From: Rhodanobacter sp. MP7CTX1
GTDB lineage: Bacteria > Pseudomonadota > Gammaproteobacteria > Xanthomonadales > Rhodanobacteraceae
Reading direction: 5' to 3'
Length of the DNA: 59,797 bases
NCBI RefSeq assembly: GCF_014205795.1
Contig: NZ_JACHCN010000022.1
Coordinates: forward strand, 1-59,797
The translations under genes and the position numbers were made by a program. Below are positions 46,362 to 59,125 of this stretch, piece by piece (the stretch's first letter is position 1; each line of letters opens with the position of its first letter). The notes beneath the pieces are model-generated. The model was not told the origin of the DNA and made no database searches. It worked only from the letters and a program-made list of their open reading frames with translations.

Positions 46362-46652
46362 TCACAGGGTGTAGCGGATATCCGGGCTTTCACGCAGCGC
46401 ACTGTGCGCTGCCTCGTACTGCTCGCGGTTTTCGCAGCGAAAACTCACCGTGACCGAGACGAAATTGCCGTTGCCGGAATGCCGGTGCCGCACGCTTTCG
46501 TGCAACACATGCAGGCCGGCACGTTCCAGCAACTGCGGCACGTGGGTCGGCAGATTCGCGCTGGCGTTGCCGACCGCGGTGATCTCGAACTCGCCGGGAA
46601 ACTGGAAACCCTGGCCGTCCTGCTTCGCTTTGCTGAAGTCGATCGGTTGCAT
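46362..46652 (-). CDS. ybeD: DUF493/YbeD family regulator-like protein
   Basis: 96 residues with the ACT-like ferredoxin fold of the YbeD family (FQFPGEFEITAVGN, then VSVTVSFRCENREQYEAAHSAL). In E. coli the same gene lies between dacA and lipB, and the order is the same here. The function is not settled. The ATG at 46652 was chosen because the frame further upstream is tandem repeat DNA. Confidence 0.92.
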   Translation of the reverse strand: MQPIDFSKAKQDGQGFQFPGEFEITAVGNASANLPTHVPQLLERAGLHVLHESVRHRHSGNGNFVSVTVSFRCENREQYEAAHSALRESPDIRYTL

Positions 46653-46663
46653 TACTTCATGTC

Positions 46664-46795
46664 CATTGTTGCCGGGCCATTGTTGCCGGCCCATTGCTGC
46701 GGGCCCGTTACTCCGGGCCCGTTACGTCAGGTCGATGACTCGACACTCGTTACGTCGGGCCCGATTACCTCGGGCCCGATTACTTCTGGCCTGGG
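46664..46795. repeat. Degenerate GC-rich tandem repeat between dacC and ybeD
   Basis: ccattgttgccgggcc, ccattgttgccggccc, cattgctgcgggcccgttac, tccgggcccgttac, gtcgggcccgattac and ctcgggcccgattac follow each other with a period of about 14-17 bases. The end overlaps the last codons of the carboxypeptidase gene. Confidence 0.75.
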
Positions 46796-48039
46796 GCCTG
46801 TTCGGTGTTGCCCTTGCTGCTGTGGAACCACAGCATGATGCTATCCCACAGGCGCGAGAAAAAGCCCCCCTGCGGCGCATCGTTCAGCGAGACCAGGGGT
46901 ACCGTCTGCACCGGCTGGCCAGCCAGCGTGATGCGCAGCGTGCCGACCTGCTGACCCTTGCTGAACGGCGCGATCAGCGTCGCCGGGATATCCATGATGG
47001 CCTTCAGCTGGTCGTACTGGCCGCGCTTCACCGTGACCAGCACGTCATGCGCGACGCCAAGCGACAACTGGTCCACCGCACCCTTCCACAGCCGCGGCGT
47101 GGCCAGCGGCTTGCTGGCGTCATACAGCTTGTGCGTCTCGTAGAAGCGGAAGCCGTAGCTGAGCAGCGCCATCGCCGAATCGGCACGCGCCTTCTCGTTG
47201 CTCGCGCCCATCACAATCGCAATCATGCGCGAATCGCCCTGCTTGGCCGAGGCGGCCAGACAGAAACCGGCAGCCGCGGTGTGACCGGTCTTGATGCCGT
47301 CCACGCTCGGGTCGCGCCACAGCAAGGTGTTGCGGTTGCCCTGCTTGATGCCGTTCCACTCGAACTGCTTGATCGCGGAGATCGCATAGTCCTCCGGGAA
47401 ATCATGAATCAGCGCGCGCGACATGATCGCCACGTCGTGCGCCGTCGTGTAGTGGTTGGCGATCGGGTAGCCGGAGGCATTCTCGAAGTTCGAGTTGACC
47501 ATGCCGAGCTGCTTGGCGTACGCGTTCATCAGGCCGGCGAACGCGTCCTCGGTACCGGAGGTGTGTTCTGCCAGCGCGATCGCGGCATCGTTGCCGGACT
47601 GGATGATCAGGCCGTACAGCAGATCCTTCAGCGGCACCTGGCTGTCGAGCTTGAGGAAGCTGGTGGAGCCATCGGTGCCGGCACCACCGCCGCGCCAGGC
47701 GCGTTCGCTGATGGTGACCGGATCGGTCATGTGGATCTTGCCGTTGGCGACCTCGGCCGACACCACGTAGTCGGTCATGATCTTGGTGATCGAGGCCGGC
47801 TCCACGCGCAGGTCGGGCTCCTTGCTCGCGAGGATCTGACCGGTGGCGTAATCCATCAACACCCAGCTCTTGCCATCGACATCCGGCGGCGGCGGCACCG
47901 GCGCTTCGGGCACGACCGGGCGTGGAACGGCGGCGGCGACGGGATGCGGCGGCGCTGGCGGTGTGGTCTGGGCGACAGCGACGCCAAGCAGCAAGGTGGT
48001 AGCGGCAAAGGGAAGCAGGATGCGGCGGAAAAGATTCAT
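46780..48039 (-). CDS. dacC: D-alanyl-D-alanine carboxypeptidase (PBP5/6 type)
   Basis: 419 residues with a signal peptide. The S11 active-site motifs are SITKIM (SxxK, Ser nucleophile), SGN (in QSGNDAAIA) and KTG (IKTGHTAAA). A C-terminal PBP5 beta-domain and a final amphipathic helix that holds the protein on the inner membrane follow (WDSIMLWFHSSKG). It trims the terminal D-Ala of pentapeptides. Gene order dac-ybeD-lipB-lipA is as in E. coli. The dacA/dacC symbol choice is arbitrary. Confidence 0.93.
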   Translation of the reverse strand: MNLFRRILLPFAATTLLLGVAVAQTTPPAPPHPVAAAVPRPVVPEAPVPPPPDVDGKSWVLMDYATGQILASKEPDLRVEPASITKIMTDYVVSAEVANGKIHMTDPVTISERAWRGGGAGTDGSTSFLKLDSQVPLKDLLYGLIIQSGNDAAIALAEHTSGTEDAFAGLMNAYAKQLGMVNSNFENASGYPIANHYTTAHDVAIMSRALIHDFPEDYAISAIKQFEWNGIKQGNRNTLLWRDPSVDGIKTGHTAAAGFCLAASAKQGDSRMIAIVMGASNEKARADSAMALLSYGFRFYETHKLYDASKPLATPRLWKGAVDQLSLGVAHDVLVTVKRGQYDQLKAIMDIPATLIAPFSKGQQVGTLRITLAGQPVQTVPLVSLNDAPQGGFFSRLWDSIMLWFHSSKGNTEQAPGQK

Positions 48040-48100
48040 CGTTGTGTTCAGTCCAGTTTTTGAATGCCGGCGAAGGGGGCGCCAACATGATAAATACCGC

Positions 48101-49027
48101 TCAGTCTACCGCGACCTGCGGTCGGGGCAGACCCATGTCCTCGATTCGGGCGGTGACCTGATCGGCGCTGTCCACGTCAGCCAGCGGCCCAACCCGCACG
48201 CGACGGACGTTGCGGCCATTGACCTGCGCCTCGATCACCCGCACCGGTGCGAAATTGGCCTGGCGCAGGCGCTGCGCCACGCGCTCGGCGTTGTCCGCAT
48301 CGGAAAACGCGCCTACTTGCAGATAGATTCCCGGGTTCCCGCTTGTGACCACGGGCGGTGGCGGCAGTTCCTGCAGCGGCTGACCCGGATCGATCCCGCG
48401 TACCTCGACCAGCCCGGTGCCCTTGGGCCAGATGCCGAGCTTCACCGCCGCCACGAAGGAAAGATCGATCACCCGATCTTCGTGGAACGGGCCGCGGTCG
48501 TTGATTCGCACGATCACCGTCCGGCCGTTCTGCAGGTTGGTGACCTGCGCATAGCTGGGCAGCGGCAGCGTCTTGCTGGCCGCAGTGAATGCGTACATGT
48601 CGTAGTTTTCGAGGCTGGACGTCTTGTAGCCGTGGAACTTGTTTCCGTAGAACGAGGCTATGCCGCGCTCGTCATAGCCGCGTGCGCTGGGCAGGACGCG
48701 ATAGGTTTGCCCGAGCACGGAATACGGCGTCTTGTTGCCGTACAAGGAACGCGGCTCCGATTTGGGTACCGGCTCGACCAGCTTGCTGATATCCGGCGGC
48801 GGGCCGCCCGGCACGCTGTCGCTGCCGTCGCGATAGCGGCTGTCCTGGGATTTGCTGATGTCGTCGTTGAATGGGGTGCCTGCGGAGCCGGCAGCACCGC
48901 TCGACGCAGGCGATGCCTGCCCGTAGCTGTGCGACGCCCCACGTACAGGCCGCGGCTTGTTGCTGCTGCACCCCGTCAGCAGCAGCGCTGCCAGCAACAT
49001 CGCCGGGACGATGCTGCGTACGTTCAT
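48101..49027 (-). CDS. rlpA: RlpA septal-ring lytic transglycosylase, lipoprotein
   Basis: 308 residues. Lipoprotein signal LLLTGCSS (Cys at about 20), double-psi beta-barrel (GIASFYGNKFHGYKTS through VIVRINDRGPFHEDRVIDLS) and a C-terminal SPOR domain (about 225-305, IYLQVGAFSDADNAERV) that binds denuded glycan at the septum. The ATG at 49027 overlaps the mltB stop by four bases (ATGA). It cuts glycan strands lacking stem peptides. Confidence 0.94.
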   Translation of the reverse strand: MNVRSIVPAMLLAALLLTGCSSNKPRPVRGASHSYGQASPASSGAAGSAGTPFNDDISKSQDSRYRDGSDSVPGGPPPDISKLVEPVPKSEPRSLYGNKTPYSVLGQTYRVLPSARGYDERGIASFYGNKFHGYKTSSLENYDMYAFTAASKTLPLPSYAQVTNLQNGRTVIVRINDRGPFHEDRVIDLSFVAAVKLGIWPKGTGLVEVRGIDPGQPLQELPPPPVVTSGNPGIYLQVGAFSDADNAERVAQRLRQANFAPVRVIEAQVNGRNVRRVRVGPLADVDSADQVTARIEDMGLPRPQVAVD

Positions 49028-50034
49028 CGTGAACCATCCGCTTGATGCACGCCGGAAATGATCGCCTGCGCCAGCTGGTTGACCGCCATCGCATACAGCG
49101 GGCTGCGGTTGTAACGGGTGATCGCATAGAAATTCTGGAAGGTGAACCAGTACTCCGGCCCGCTCGCTCCCTGCAGGGTTTGCAGGCTGGTTGGCTGCCC
49201 TGGGTTCAACGTCTGCAGCGGGCCGTAACCCCATGCCTCGATCTGCTCCAGCGGCCACTGCGGCGTCGAGTCCTTCACTACGATCGGCTTTGCCCCTGCA
49301 TCCGGCTGGGCCCGCGCGGCGACCAGTCCGCCGCGTTCCCAGCCGTGTTTCGCGAAATAATTGGCAACGCTGGCAACGATGTCCGGTAGCGAGTTCAACA
49401 GGTCGATGCGGCCGTCACCGTCTGCGTCCACTCCATAGTCGCGGATGCTGTCAGGCATGAATTGGCCCCAGCCTTGCGCACCGGCATAGGAGCCGGTGAG
49501 CGTGTTCAGCGGGCCGGCGAGTTGGCTATCAGGCAGCTCCAGCAGCGTCTTCAACTCCTCGCGGAAAAACTTCGCGCGCGGCGGGTAGTACAGGCCCAGC
49601 GTAACCAGCGCGTCGAGCACTTTGTATTTGCCCGTGACCCGGCCGTAGGACGTTTCCACGCCGATGATGGCCACGATATATTCAGGCGCAACGCCGTACT
49701 TGTCGCCGGTTCGCTCCAGCAACTCGCGATGCGCGAGGTAGAACGCAACGCCGTCATCGATGCGCTGGTCGGTAAGGAAAATCGCTCGGTACTCGCTCCA
49801 CGGCTTCGCCTCGGCCGGGCGGCCCATGGCATCGAGAATGCTCTGCTGCATCTTGGCGCCATCCAGCAGCGCGTTGAGTGCCTGCGGACTCTTGCCGGTG
49901 TCCTGCGCCACCTCGCGCACCAACTCGGCCTGGCCCGGATGCGTCTCGGCGAGTGCCGGCGTCAGCACGCAAATCAGCAACAGGATCAACGCGGCGATGA
50001 AACGAGCGGGACGCGGTGCGTGGATAGCTGTCAT
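49024..50034 (-). CDS. mltB: Membrane-bound lytic murein transglycosylase B
   Basis: 336 residues. A signal peptide without lipobox, then the SLT family 3 domain: catalytic Glu in IIGVETSYGRV, and GWGQFMPDSIRDYGVDADGDGRID. It cleaves the glycan backbone with formation of 1,6-anhydromuramic acid. The lack of a lipobox suggests a soluble periplasmic form. It is translationally coupled to rlpA. Confidence 0.93.
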   Translation of the reverse strand: MTAIHAPRPARFIAALILLLICVLTPALAETHPGQAELVREVAQDTGKSPQALNALLDGAKMQQSILDAMGRPAEAKPWSEYRAIFLTDQRIDDGVAFYLAHRELLERTGDKYGVAPEYIVAIIGVETSYGRVTGKYKVLDALVTLGLYYPPRAKFFREELKTLLELPDSQLAGPLNTLTGSYAGAQGWGQFMPDSIRDYGVDADGDGRIDLLNSLPDIVASVANYFAKHGWERGGLVAARAQPDAGAKPIVVKDSTPQWPLEQIEAWGYGPLQTLNPGQPTSLQTLQGASGPEYWFTFQNFYAITRYNRSPLYAMAVNQLAQAIISGVHQADGSR

Positions 50035-50143
50035 GTAGGGGCTTCGCTTGCGAAATAACGGCGTCGTCGAAAGCCTAACATGTGCATCGCGCGAAGCCTC
50101 ATTCGCTGTGCGCCATCGTCATGCTGATTGCATGCATGTCTGT

Positions 50144-51259
50144 TCACTCATGCATCTTGCGATTGGCATGAATCGACATCAGTACGCCGAAACCCACCAG
50201 CAACGACACCGCCGAGGTGCCGCCGTAGCTGATCATCGGCATCGGCACGCCAACCACTGGCAGCATCCCGGCCACCATGCCGCCATTGACGAAAACATAC
50301 ACGAAGAAGCTCATGCCGATCGCACCGGCGAGCAGGCGCGAATAGGTATCGCGAGCTTCCATCGCGATCCACAGGCAGCGGCCGATGATGAACGCGTACA
50401 GCAACATGATCCCGATCACGCCGATCAGACCGAACTCTTCGGAGAATACGGCGAAGATGAAGTCGGTGGTGTGCTCGGGCAGAAAATCCAGCCGCGACTG
50501 CGTGCTCTGCTGCCAACCCTTGCCGAACACGCCGCCGGAACCCACCGCAATCTGCGACTGGATGATGTGCCAGCCATTGCCGAGCGGATCGGATTCCGGA
50601 TTGAGCATGGTCAGCACGCGATCGCGCTGATATTGGTGCAGGAAGTGCCATGCCACCGGAATCATCCCGCCGACCGCACCGATCACCACGCCGATACGCC
50701 ACCAGGCCATGCCGGACAGGAACAGCGCAAACGCACCGGCCGCCGTCACCAGCAAGGCCGTGCCGAGATCCGGTTGCTTGGCAATCAGTGCGGCGGGGAT
50801 CGCGATCAACAGGCCGACCACCGCGATGTCCTTCCAGCTCGGCGGCAATTTGCGCGGATGCAGATACCAGGCAACCATCATCGGCATCGTCAACTTCAGC
50901 AATTCGGACGGCTGAAAACGCATCACGCCAAGATTCAGCCAGCGATTGGCACCGCGCCCTTCACCGAGCAGCGCCACCACCACCAGCAAGGCCGTACTGC
51001 CGGCGTAAAGCCAGGGCGTCCAGTTGCGCAACGTCGACGGTGGGATCCGCGAAATCAGCAGCAGCAAGATGGCACCCAGCACGAAGCGGCCGGCCTGGCC
51101 ACCGACCAGTGCGAGGCTGCTGTCGCCTGCGCTGTAGAGCGTCACCAGGCCGACGCCCGCCAGGATGAACAGGCCGAACGCCAGCGGCAGGTCGATCCGT
51201 GGTCGCGTGAGGATACGGCGCATGAAGCGGCGCACACGGACGTGCATGGTTTCAATCAT
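50144..51259 (-). CDS. rodA: Rod-shape peptidoglycan glycosyltransferase RodA
   Basis: 371 residues and about ten transmembrane helices. The SEDS-family motifs are seen in GANRWLNLG, PSELLKL, KQPDLGTAL and, near the end, PMISYGGTSAVS. It polymerises lipid II during elongation with PBP2. Its start overlaps the mrdA stop by four bases. The 110-base gap to mltB contains no obvious terminator. Confidence 0.96.
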   Translation of the reverse strand: MIETMHVRVRRFMRRILTRPRIDLPLAFGLFILAGVGLVTLYSAGDSSLALVGGQAGRFVLGAILLLLISRIPPSTLRNWTPWLYAGSTALLVVVALLGEGRGANRWLNLGVMRFQPSELLKLTMPMMVAWYLHPRKLPPSWKDIAVVGLLIAIPAALIAKQPDLGTALLVTAAGAFALFLSGMAWWRIGVVIGAVGGMIPVAWHFLHQYQRDRVLTMLNPESDPLGNGWHIIQSQIAVGSGGVFGKGWQQSTQSRLDFLPEHTTDFIFAVFSEEFGLIGVIGIMLLYAFIIGRCLWIAMEARDTYSRLLAGAIGMSFFVYVFVNGGMVAGMLPVVGVPMPMISYGGTSAVSLLVGFGVLMSIHANRKMHE

Positions 51260-53235
51260 GGCGTGCCTCCGTCGATGCTGCTTGCTGGCGGCGGCATCGT
51301 CGACGCATCTTCCACCGGAATGTCTTCATTGCCCGGTATCGCTGCCGTTGCCGGTATCGCCAGCGGCGTGTCCGTGGGTGCCGCTGATCCCTTGGCTGCC
51401 AGCCACGCATCGAAGATCTTGCGCACGATCGGGCCTGCATCCTGCGCGCCCCACGCACCGGCTTCGAGCAACGCGACAGCGGATATCTGCGGATTGTCCG
51501 ACGGCGTATAAGCCTCGAACCACGCACGATGGCGCGTCGCCAGATAGGCGGTGTTCTTGTTGGTGTTGTAGGCCTCGGACGTACGCGAGAAGCGCTCGGC
51601 GGTGCCGCTCTTGCCGGCAATCAGATAGGGAAAGCCGTTATTCAGTCCCACTGTCTTGCCGGTACCGCCAGTAATCACCGCGCGCATGCCTTCGTCGATC
51701 ACGTCCCAGTGGGAAGCCTTGGTGATCAGCGAGGGACCGCTGGGCGGATTGGGCAGCATCTGTGCCTGCTCGTCGGTAACCGCCTTGGTGGCCATGCCCA
51801 CGCGTGGCAGGTAGGGCACCCCATGACCGGCGAACGTGGCGACAGCGTGCGCCAGCTGCAATGGCGTCACCTCCCAGTAGCCTTGTCCGATGCCCGCGAT
51901 CACGGTTTCGCCGGGATACCAGCCAGCCTTGCTGTGTTTGGCCTTCCACTCGCGCGAGGGCAGGATGCCCTCGGATTCGCCCAGCAGATCGATGCCGGTC
52001 TTGCTGCCAAAACTGAAACGACTCATCCACGCGCTGAGCCGGTCGATGCCGAGATCGAGCGCGAGTCGGTAGAAGTAGGTGTTGGTCGACAGCTCGATCG
52101 CGCGCACCATGTTGACCGTGCCGTTGCCGCCACGCTCATCGTCGCGGTAGCAACGCGACTGCCCAGGCAGGCAGAATTCGCCCGTGGAAAGCACCGTGTC
52201 TTCGGGTCGGCGCACACCATCCTCAAGGCCGCCAAGCGCGAGGAACGGCTTCACCGTGGAGCCGGGCGGATACACGCCTTTCATCGCGCGGTTGATCAGT
52301 GGCTTGCCCGGATCATTGGTCAATGCGCTGTAGTCGGCCTTGCTGATGCCGTTGACGAACAGGTTGGGATCAAACGTCGGCACGCTGACCATCGCCAGCA
52401 CCTGACCATTGCGCGGATCGATCGCTACCGCAGCACCAGGGCGGCCATCAAATGCCGCATCGGCCGCCTTTTGCATACGCGAATCGATACTCAGGTACAG
52501 ATTCCTGCCAGGTATCGGCGGATGTGTCTCGAGCACGCGCTGGGTCTGCCCGTCGGCATTCACCTCGACCAGCTCGTAACCCGGCGTGCCATGCAGCACA
52601 TCTTCATAAGATCGCTCGACACCACTGCGACCGATATGACTGGTGCCCTTGTAGCGATCCGGGTCGAGCCGCTCCAGATCATTCGCATCGATGCGACTGA
52701 CGTAGCCCACCACATGCGCGAACAATCCACTCAGCGGATAGCGTCGGGTCAGATACGGCACCACGTCCACGCCCGGGAAACGCCAACGATTCACCGCGAA
52801 GCGATCGATCTCATCTTCGGTCAGGTGCAGTTTCAATGGCACGCTGTCGAAGCGACGGCTTTGCTGGAGCTGCTTCTGGAACGTATCCAGATCATCCTGG
52901 CCCAGCGGTACCACTTCGCCGAGTTGTGCGAGCAGCGCCGACATGTCCTGCACCTTGTCCGGCACCACTTCGAGCCGGAAGGCCGGCACGTTGTCAGCGA
53001 GCAGCACGCCGTTGCGGTCGTAGATCAGCCCACGCGCTGGCGGAATCGCGCGTGGTTTGACGCTGTTGTTGGTCGAGCGGGTAACGAACTCATCGTGTCG
53101 AGTCACCTGCAGCAACATGTAGCGACTGACCAGCAGGCACAGTCCCAGCAGCAGCAAGACGAAGCCCACCACCGCACGCCGCCGGAACTGCGCACTTTCG
53201 CCACGGTTGTCCTTGATCGATCGCCGGAGTTTCAT
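51256..53235 (-). CDS. mrdA: Penicillin-binding protein 2 (transpeptidase)
   Basis: 659 residues. One membrane helix (about 22-42), a pedestal domain (RGLIYDRNGVLLADN) and the transpeptidase domain with SxxK in PPGSTVKPF, SxN in ELSTNTYFY and KTG-type KSGT in IAGKSGTAERF. It cross-links peptidoglycan in the elongasome with RodA. The ATG at 53235 was chosen over the longer open frame, which is antisense-like through mreD. The proline/alanine-rich tail is short and not conserved. Confidence 0.96.
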   Translation of the reverse strand: MKLRRSIKDNRGESAQFRRRAVVGFVLLLLGLCLLVSRYMLLQVTRHDEFVTRSTNNSVKPRAIPPARGLIYDRNGVLLADNVPAFRLEVVPDKVQDMSALLAQLGEVVPLGQDDLDTFQKQLQQSRRFDSVPLKLHLTEDEIDRFAVNRWRFPGVDVVPYLTRRYPLSGLFAHVVGYVSRIDANDLERLDPDRYKGTSHIGRSGVERSYEDVLHGTPGYELVEVNADGQTQRVLETHPPIPGRNLYLSIDSRMQKAADAAFDGRPGAAVAIDPRNGQVLAMVSVPTFDPNLFVNGISKADYSALTNDPGKPLINRAMKGVYPPGSTVKPFLALGGLEDGVRRPEDTVLSTGEFCLPGQSRCYRDDERGGNGTVNMVRAIELSTNTYFYRLALDLGIDRLSAWMSRFSFGSKTGIDLLGESEGILPSREWKAKHSKAGWYPGETVIAGIGQGYWEVTPLQLAHAVATFAGHGVPYLPRVGMATKAVTDEQAQMLPNPPSGPSLITKASHWDVIDEGMRAVITGGTGKTVGLNNGFPYLIAGKSGTAERFSRTSEAYNTNKNTAYLATRHRAWFEAYTPSDNPQISAVALLEAGAWGAQDAGPIVRKIFDAWLAAKGSAAPTDTPLAIPATAAIPGNEDIPVEDASTMPPPASSIDGGTP

Positions 53236-53245
53236 CAGCGTGGCA

Positions 53246-53731
53246 TCACTGAATGCGTAAACGCGCGCGCAGGTCGTCGAGCAGCAAGAACAGGAACGGC
53301 CACAGCAGGGCACCGATAAACGGCGAGATCCACCAGCTCGCCGGGGGCAAGGACGCGCCAGCCAGCACACGCACGATCAGCAGCAGCAGACGATCGTTCA
53401 ACAACAGTGCCAGGACCGCAAGCGTCTGCTGCCACATCGGGAAAAACCGCAAGCGCGAACGAAAACGCAGCGCAATGAAAACCAGCGCGCACAGGCGCAA
53501 CGCCTGCTCACCGAGCACGACGCCGTTCAGCAGATCCGCGCCAAGCCCGATCGCAAACGCCAAACCCAGCGTGACCCGATCCTCCGACTCCAGCGACCAG
53601 TACAGCAGGATCAACGCCGGCCAATACGGCTTGAAAGGCTCCAGCACGCCGGGCAGCGGCACCAGCATCGACAACAACGCAAACACCAGCGTGCCGATGA
53701 ACCACCACAGGCTCAGGCGCTGTCGATTCAT
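53246..53731 (-). CDS. mreD: Rod shape-determining protein MreD
   Basis: 161 residues with about five transmembrane helices (LWWFIGTLVFALLSMLVPLPG at the N-terminus). It is a member of the elongasome complex with MreB and MreC. The start overlaps the mreC stop by four bases; mrdA begins 10 bases after its end. Confidence 0.93.
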   Translation of the reverse strand: MNRQRLSLWWFIGTLVFALLSMLVPLPGVLEPFKPYWPALILLYWSLESEDRVTLGLAFAIGLGADLLNGVVLGEQALRLCALVFIALRFRSRLRFFPMWQQTLAVLALLLNDRLLLLIVRVLAGASLPPASWWISPFIGALLWPFLFLLLDDLRARLRIQ

Positions 53732-54723
53732 GGCTGCACCCCTGGCGTAGCGGGTGGTGTCGACGGCTTGATGGAAGGCGCGCTGGATGGATGAGCTGGC
53801 GCGGCCTGCGCATCGCCCATGACAGGTGCCAGGTCACTGGGTGGGCCCATTGATTTCACCGGCGTCGGCGGACCATCCGGCTCGGCCTGATCGTGCAGCA
53901 ACAGTACGTCTTCGCTGCGGTCGATATCTGCCGCCGGCTGTGCCTGCGCCACCATGAACATACCGGTGGACGCGGGCGCCACCGAGCGGATCTCGCCGAC
54001 CGGGAATCCGGGCGGGAAGCGTCCACCCAGGCCGGACGTCAGCAGGTGATCGCCGACGCGCACGTCGGCGGCCAACGGAATGTTCGGTAAGGTCAGCTGG
54101 TTGCCATCACGCGAGCCATAAGCGACGGTGCGCAAGCCCGAGCGCTCGATCTCCACCGGGATAGCGTGCGCCGGATCGGTCACCAGCATCACCACCGAGG
54201 TGGTCGGCAAGACCTCTTTCACCTGCCCCATCACGCCATGCGCGTCGATCACCGGCTGGCCCGGCTTGACGCCGTCACGGGCACCCATGTTGAGCGTCAC
54301 CTGATAACGGTACGCGCCCATATCCACGCCAATTACTCGCGCCAGCTGCACGTTCAGCTCAAGGCTGTGTTGGGTATCGAGCAATTCCTTCAGGCGCTGG
54401 TTCTGTTCGGCGACCGCGGCCATCCGGTTCAACTTGGCGTTGGCCAGCAACAGATCCTCACGCAGACGCTGGTTCTGCTCGGTCAGTCGCTCGCGATCGG
54501 CGAATGCCACGCTCAACGTGCGCACCCCCACGGCAGGCAATCCGGCAAGCCGATACACCGGCTCCACCACGACGGCCGCCCCATAACGCAAACGCCACAG
54601 CCAGCCACTGCGATGGTCGAGAACCATCAGCACCATGGCCAACGCAAGATAGAAGATCAGCCGCAGCGTGCCGGCAGCATTGCCGGCGAACAGGGGCGAG
54701 GACTCATCGCGCGCTCGCGCCAT
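53728..54723 (-). CDS. mreC: Rod shape-determining protein MreC
   Basis: 331 residues. One transmembrane helix near residue 30, a coiled coil (RLTEQNQRLREDLLLANAKLN) and the two beta-barrel domains (VIGVDMGAYRYQVTLNMGA, GDHLLTSGLGGRFPPGFPVG). A Pro/Ala/Ser-rich tail of about 60 residues is extra compared with E. coli. It links MreB to the periplasmic synthases. Nine bases separate it from mreB. Confidence 0.95.
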   Translation of the reverse strand: MARARDESSPLFAGNAAGTLRLIFYLALAMVLMVLDHRSGWLWRLRYGAAVVVEPVYRLAGLPAVGVRTLSVAFADRERLTEQNQRLREDLLLANAKLNRMAAVAEQNQRLKELLDTQHSLELNVQLARVIGVDMGAYRYQVTLNMGARDGVKPGQPVIDAHGVMGQVKEVLPTTSVVMLVTDPAHAIPVEIERSGLRTVAYGSRDGNQLTLPNIPLAADVRVGDHLLTSGLGGRFPPGFPVGEIRSVAPASTGMFMVAQAQPAADIDRSEDVLLLHDQAEPDGPPTPVKSMGPPSDLAPVMGDAQAAPAHPSSAPSIKPSTPPATPGVQP

Positions 54724-54732
54724 GGCCGCGCG

Positions 54733-55827
<1,095 letters not shown>

Positions 55828-56084
55828 TCAGCGCAGCACGCATGCGCAAGGGCAATCTCGTTAAGAAATCCTTTTACAACACGACCATAAGCGCGTTTTC
55901 TGTGTCTCGGAGTGAGCTGCAGGCCGATCAAAAAGTCGCCATCCCGGTCGGATGGCGGTACGATTCCACTCTTTGGCCGCGGCCATGGGCTCGACCCCGG
56001 TCCGGCCTTGACCCAAACCACCCTTTTCAGGTCCGGTTGCGCTCTGTCGCGACCCTCTACTTTATCCAGGGGCACCCGCACATC

Positions 56085-57020
56085 ATGTCTGCCGTTATCT
56101 GCGGATCGCTGGCCTACGACACCATCATGGTGTTCCAGGACCAGTTCAAGAATCACATCCTGCCCGATCAGGTGCATATCCTGAATGTGTCCTTCTTGGT
56201 GCCGCGGATGCGTCGCGAATTTGGCGGCTGCGCCGGCAATATCGCCTACAACCTCAAGCTGCTGGGCGGCGACCCGCTGCCGGTAGCGGCGGTGGGCCAG
56301 GACTTTGCGCCCTATCGCAAGCATCTGGAGCAGTGCGGCATCCGGCTCGAGCGCGTGCGCGAGTTCGATGACCAGTTCACGCCGCAGTGCTTCATCACCA
56401 CCGATCTGGACAACAACCAGATCACCGCTTTCCATCCCGGTGCGATGTCCAGCGCGCAAGAGAATCATGTGCGCGACATCCCGCAAATCGATTTTGGCAT
56501 CGTCGCTCCCGACGGCCGCGAAGCGATGCTGCAGCATGTGGATGAATTCGCTGCACGCGGCGTGCCCTTCATTTTCGATCCGGGCCAGGCGATGCCGTTG
56601 TTCAGCGGCGAAGAATTCCGCTCGATGATCGAGAAGTCGACGTATGTGATCGTCAACGACTACGAATCGCAACTGCTGCAGACACGCACCGGATGGAGCG
56701 CTGCCGAGATCGCCGAACGGGTGACGGCTTACATCGTGACCCATGGCCCGCGCGGCTCGATCATTCATGTCGGTAGCGAGATTCATCAGATCCCGCCGGC
56801 ACGCGAACGCCAGGTCGTCGACCCCACCGGTTGCGGCGACGCTTACCGTGCAGGCCTGATCTTCGGCATCATGGGTGGCAAGGACTGGCCAACGGTTGGC
56901 CGTATGGCCTCGTTGATGGGCGCACTGAAGGTGGAACATCCAGGCACCCAGAACCAGCACTTCAACTACGCCGAGTTCGCCGCGGCCTTCCTCGATCAAT
57001 TCGGTTACGCGCTGGATTGA
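56085..57020 (+). CDS. PfkB-family carbohydrate/nucleoside kinase (adenosine kinase-like)
   Basis: 311 residues. The N-terminal motif GGCAGNIAYNLKLLGG and the C-terminal PfkB signature DPTGCGDAYRAGL with the catalytic Asp (GCGDA) are present. The family covers ribokinase, fructokinase and adenosine kinase, and the overall form is closest to bacterial adenosine kinases. The ATG at 56085 begins the conserved region, with AGGGG about 12 bases before it; the open frame upstream (from 55842) lacks homology. It is divergent from mreB. Confidence 0.88.
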   Translation: MSAVICGSLAYDTIMVFQDQFKNHILPDQVHILNVSFLVPRMRREFGGCAGNIAYNLKLLGGDPLPVAAVGQDFAPYRKHLEQCGIRLERVREFDDQFTPQCFITTDLDNNQITAFHPGAMSSAQENHVRDIPQIDFGIVAPDGREAMLQHVDEFAARGVPFIFDPGQAMPLFSGEEFRSMIEKSTYVIVNDYESQLLQTRTGWSAAEIAERVTAYIVTHGPRGSIIHVGSEIHQIPPARERQVVDPTGCGDAYRAGLIFGIMGGKDWPTVGRMASLMGALKVEHPGTQNQHFNYAEFAAAFLDQFGYALD

Positions 57021-57043
57021 TGTTGGTTTCGCAAGAGTGAATA

Positions 57044-57082
57044 GCGAGGCTCCCGTGCTGTGCAGGGAGCCTCGCTTGTTTT
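57044..57082 (+). terminator. Intrinsic terminator after the kinase gene
   Basis: gcgaggctccc (57044-57054) pairs perfectly with gggagcctcgc (57065-57075), followed by ttgtttt. It lies 24 bases past the kinase stop and also faces the end of glpK. Confidence 0.9.
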
Positions 57083-57095
57083 AGCGGGTGCATAC

Positions 57096-59073
<1,978 letters not shown>

Positions 59074-59125
59074 GCTCATGAAGGTTCGGCGCTTGAGTTC
59101 GCCATTGAGGCAACAACCGCACAAA

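Noticed and set aside
46450..48063. 537-codon plus-strand ORF
   Set aside because: Antisense of dacC and ybeD; high GC keeps the frame open and no family features are seen.
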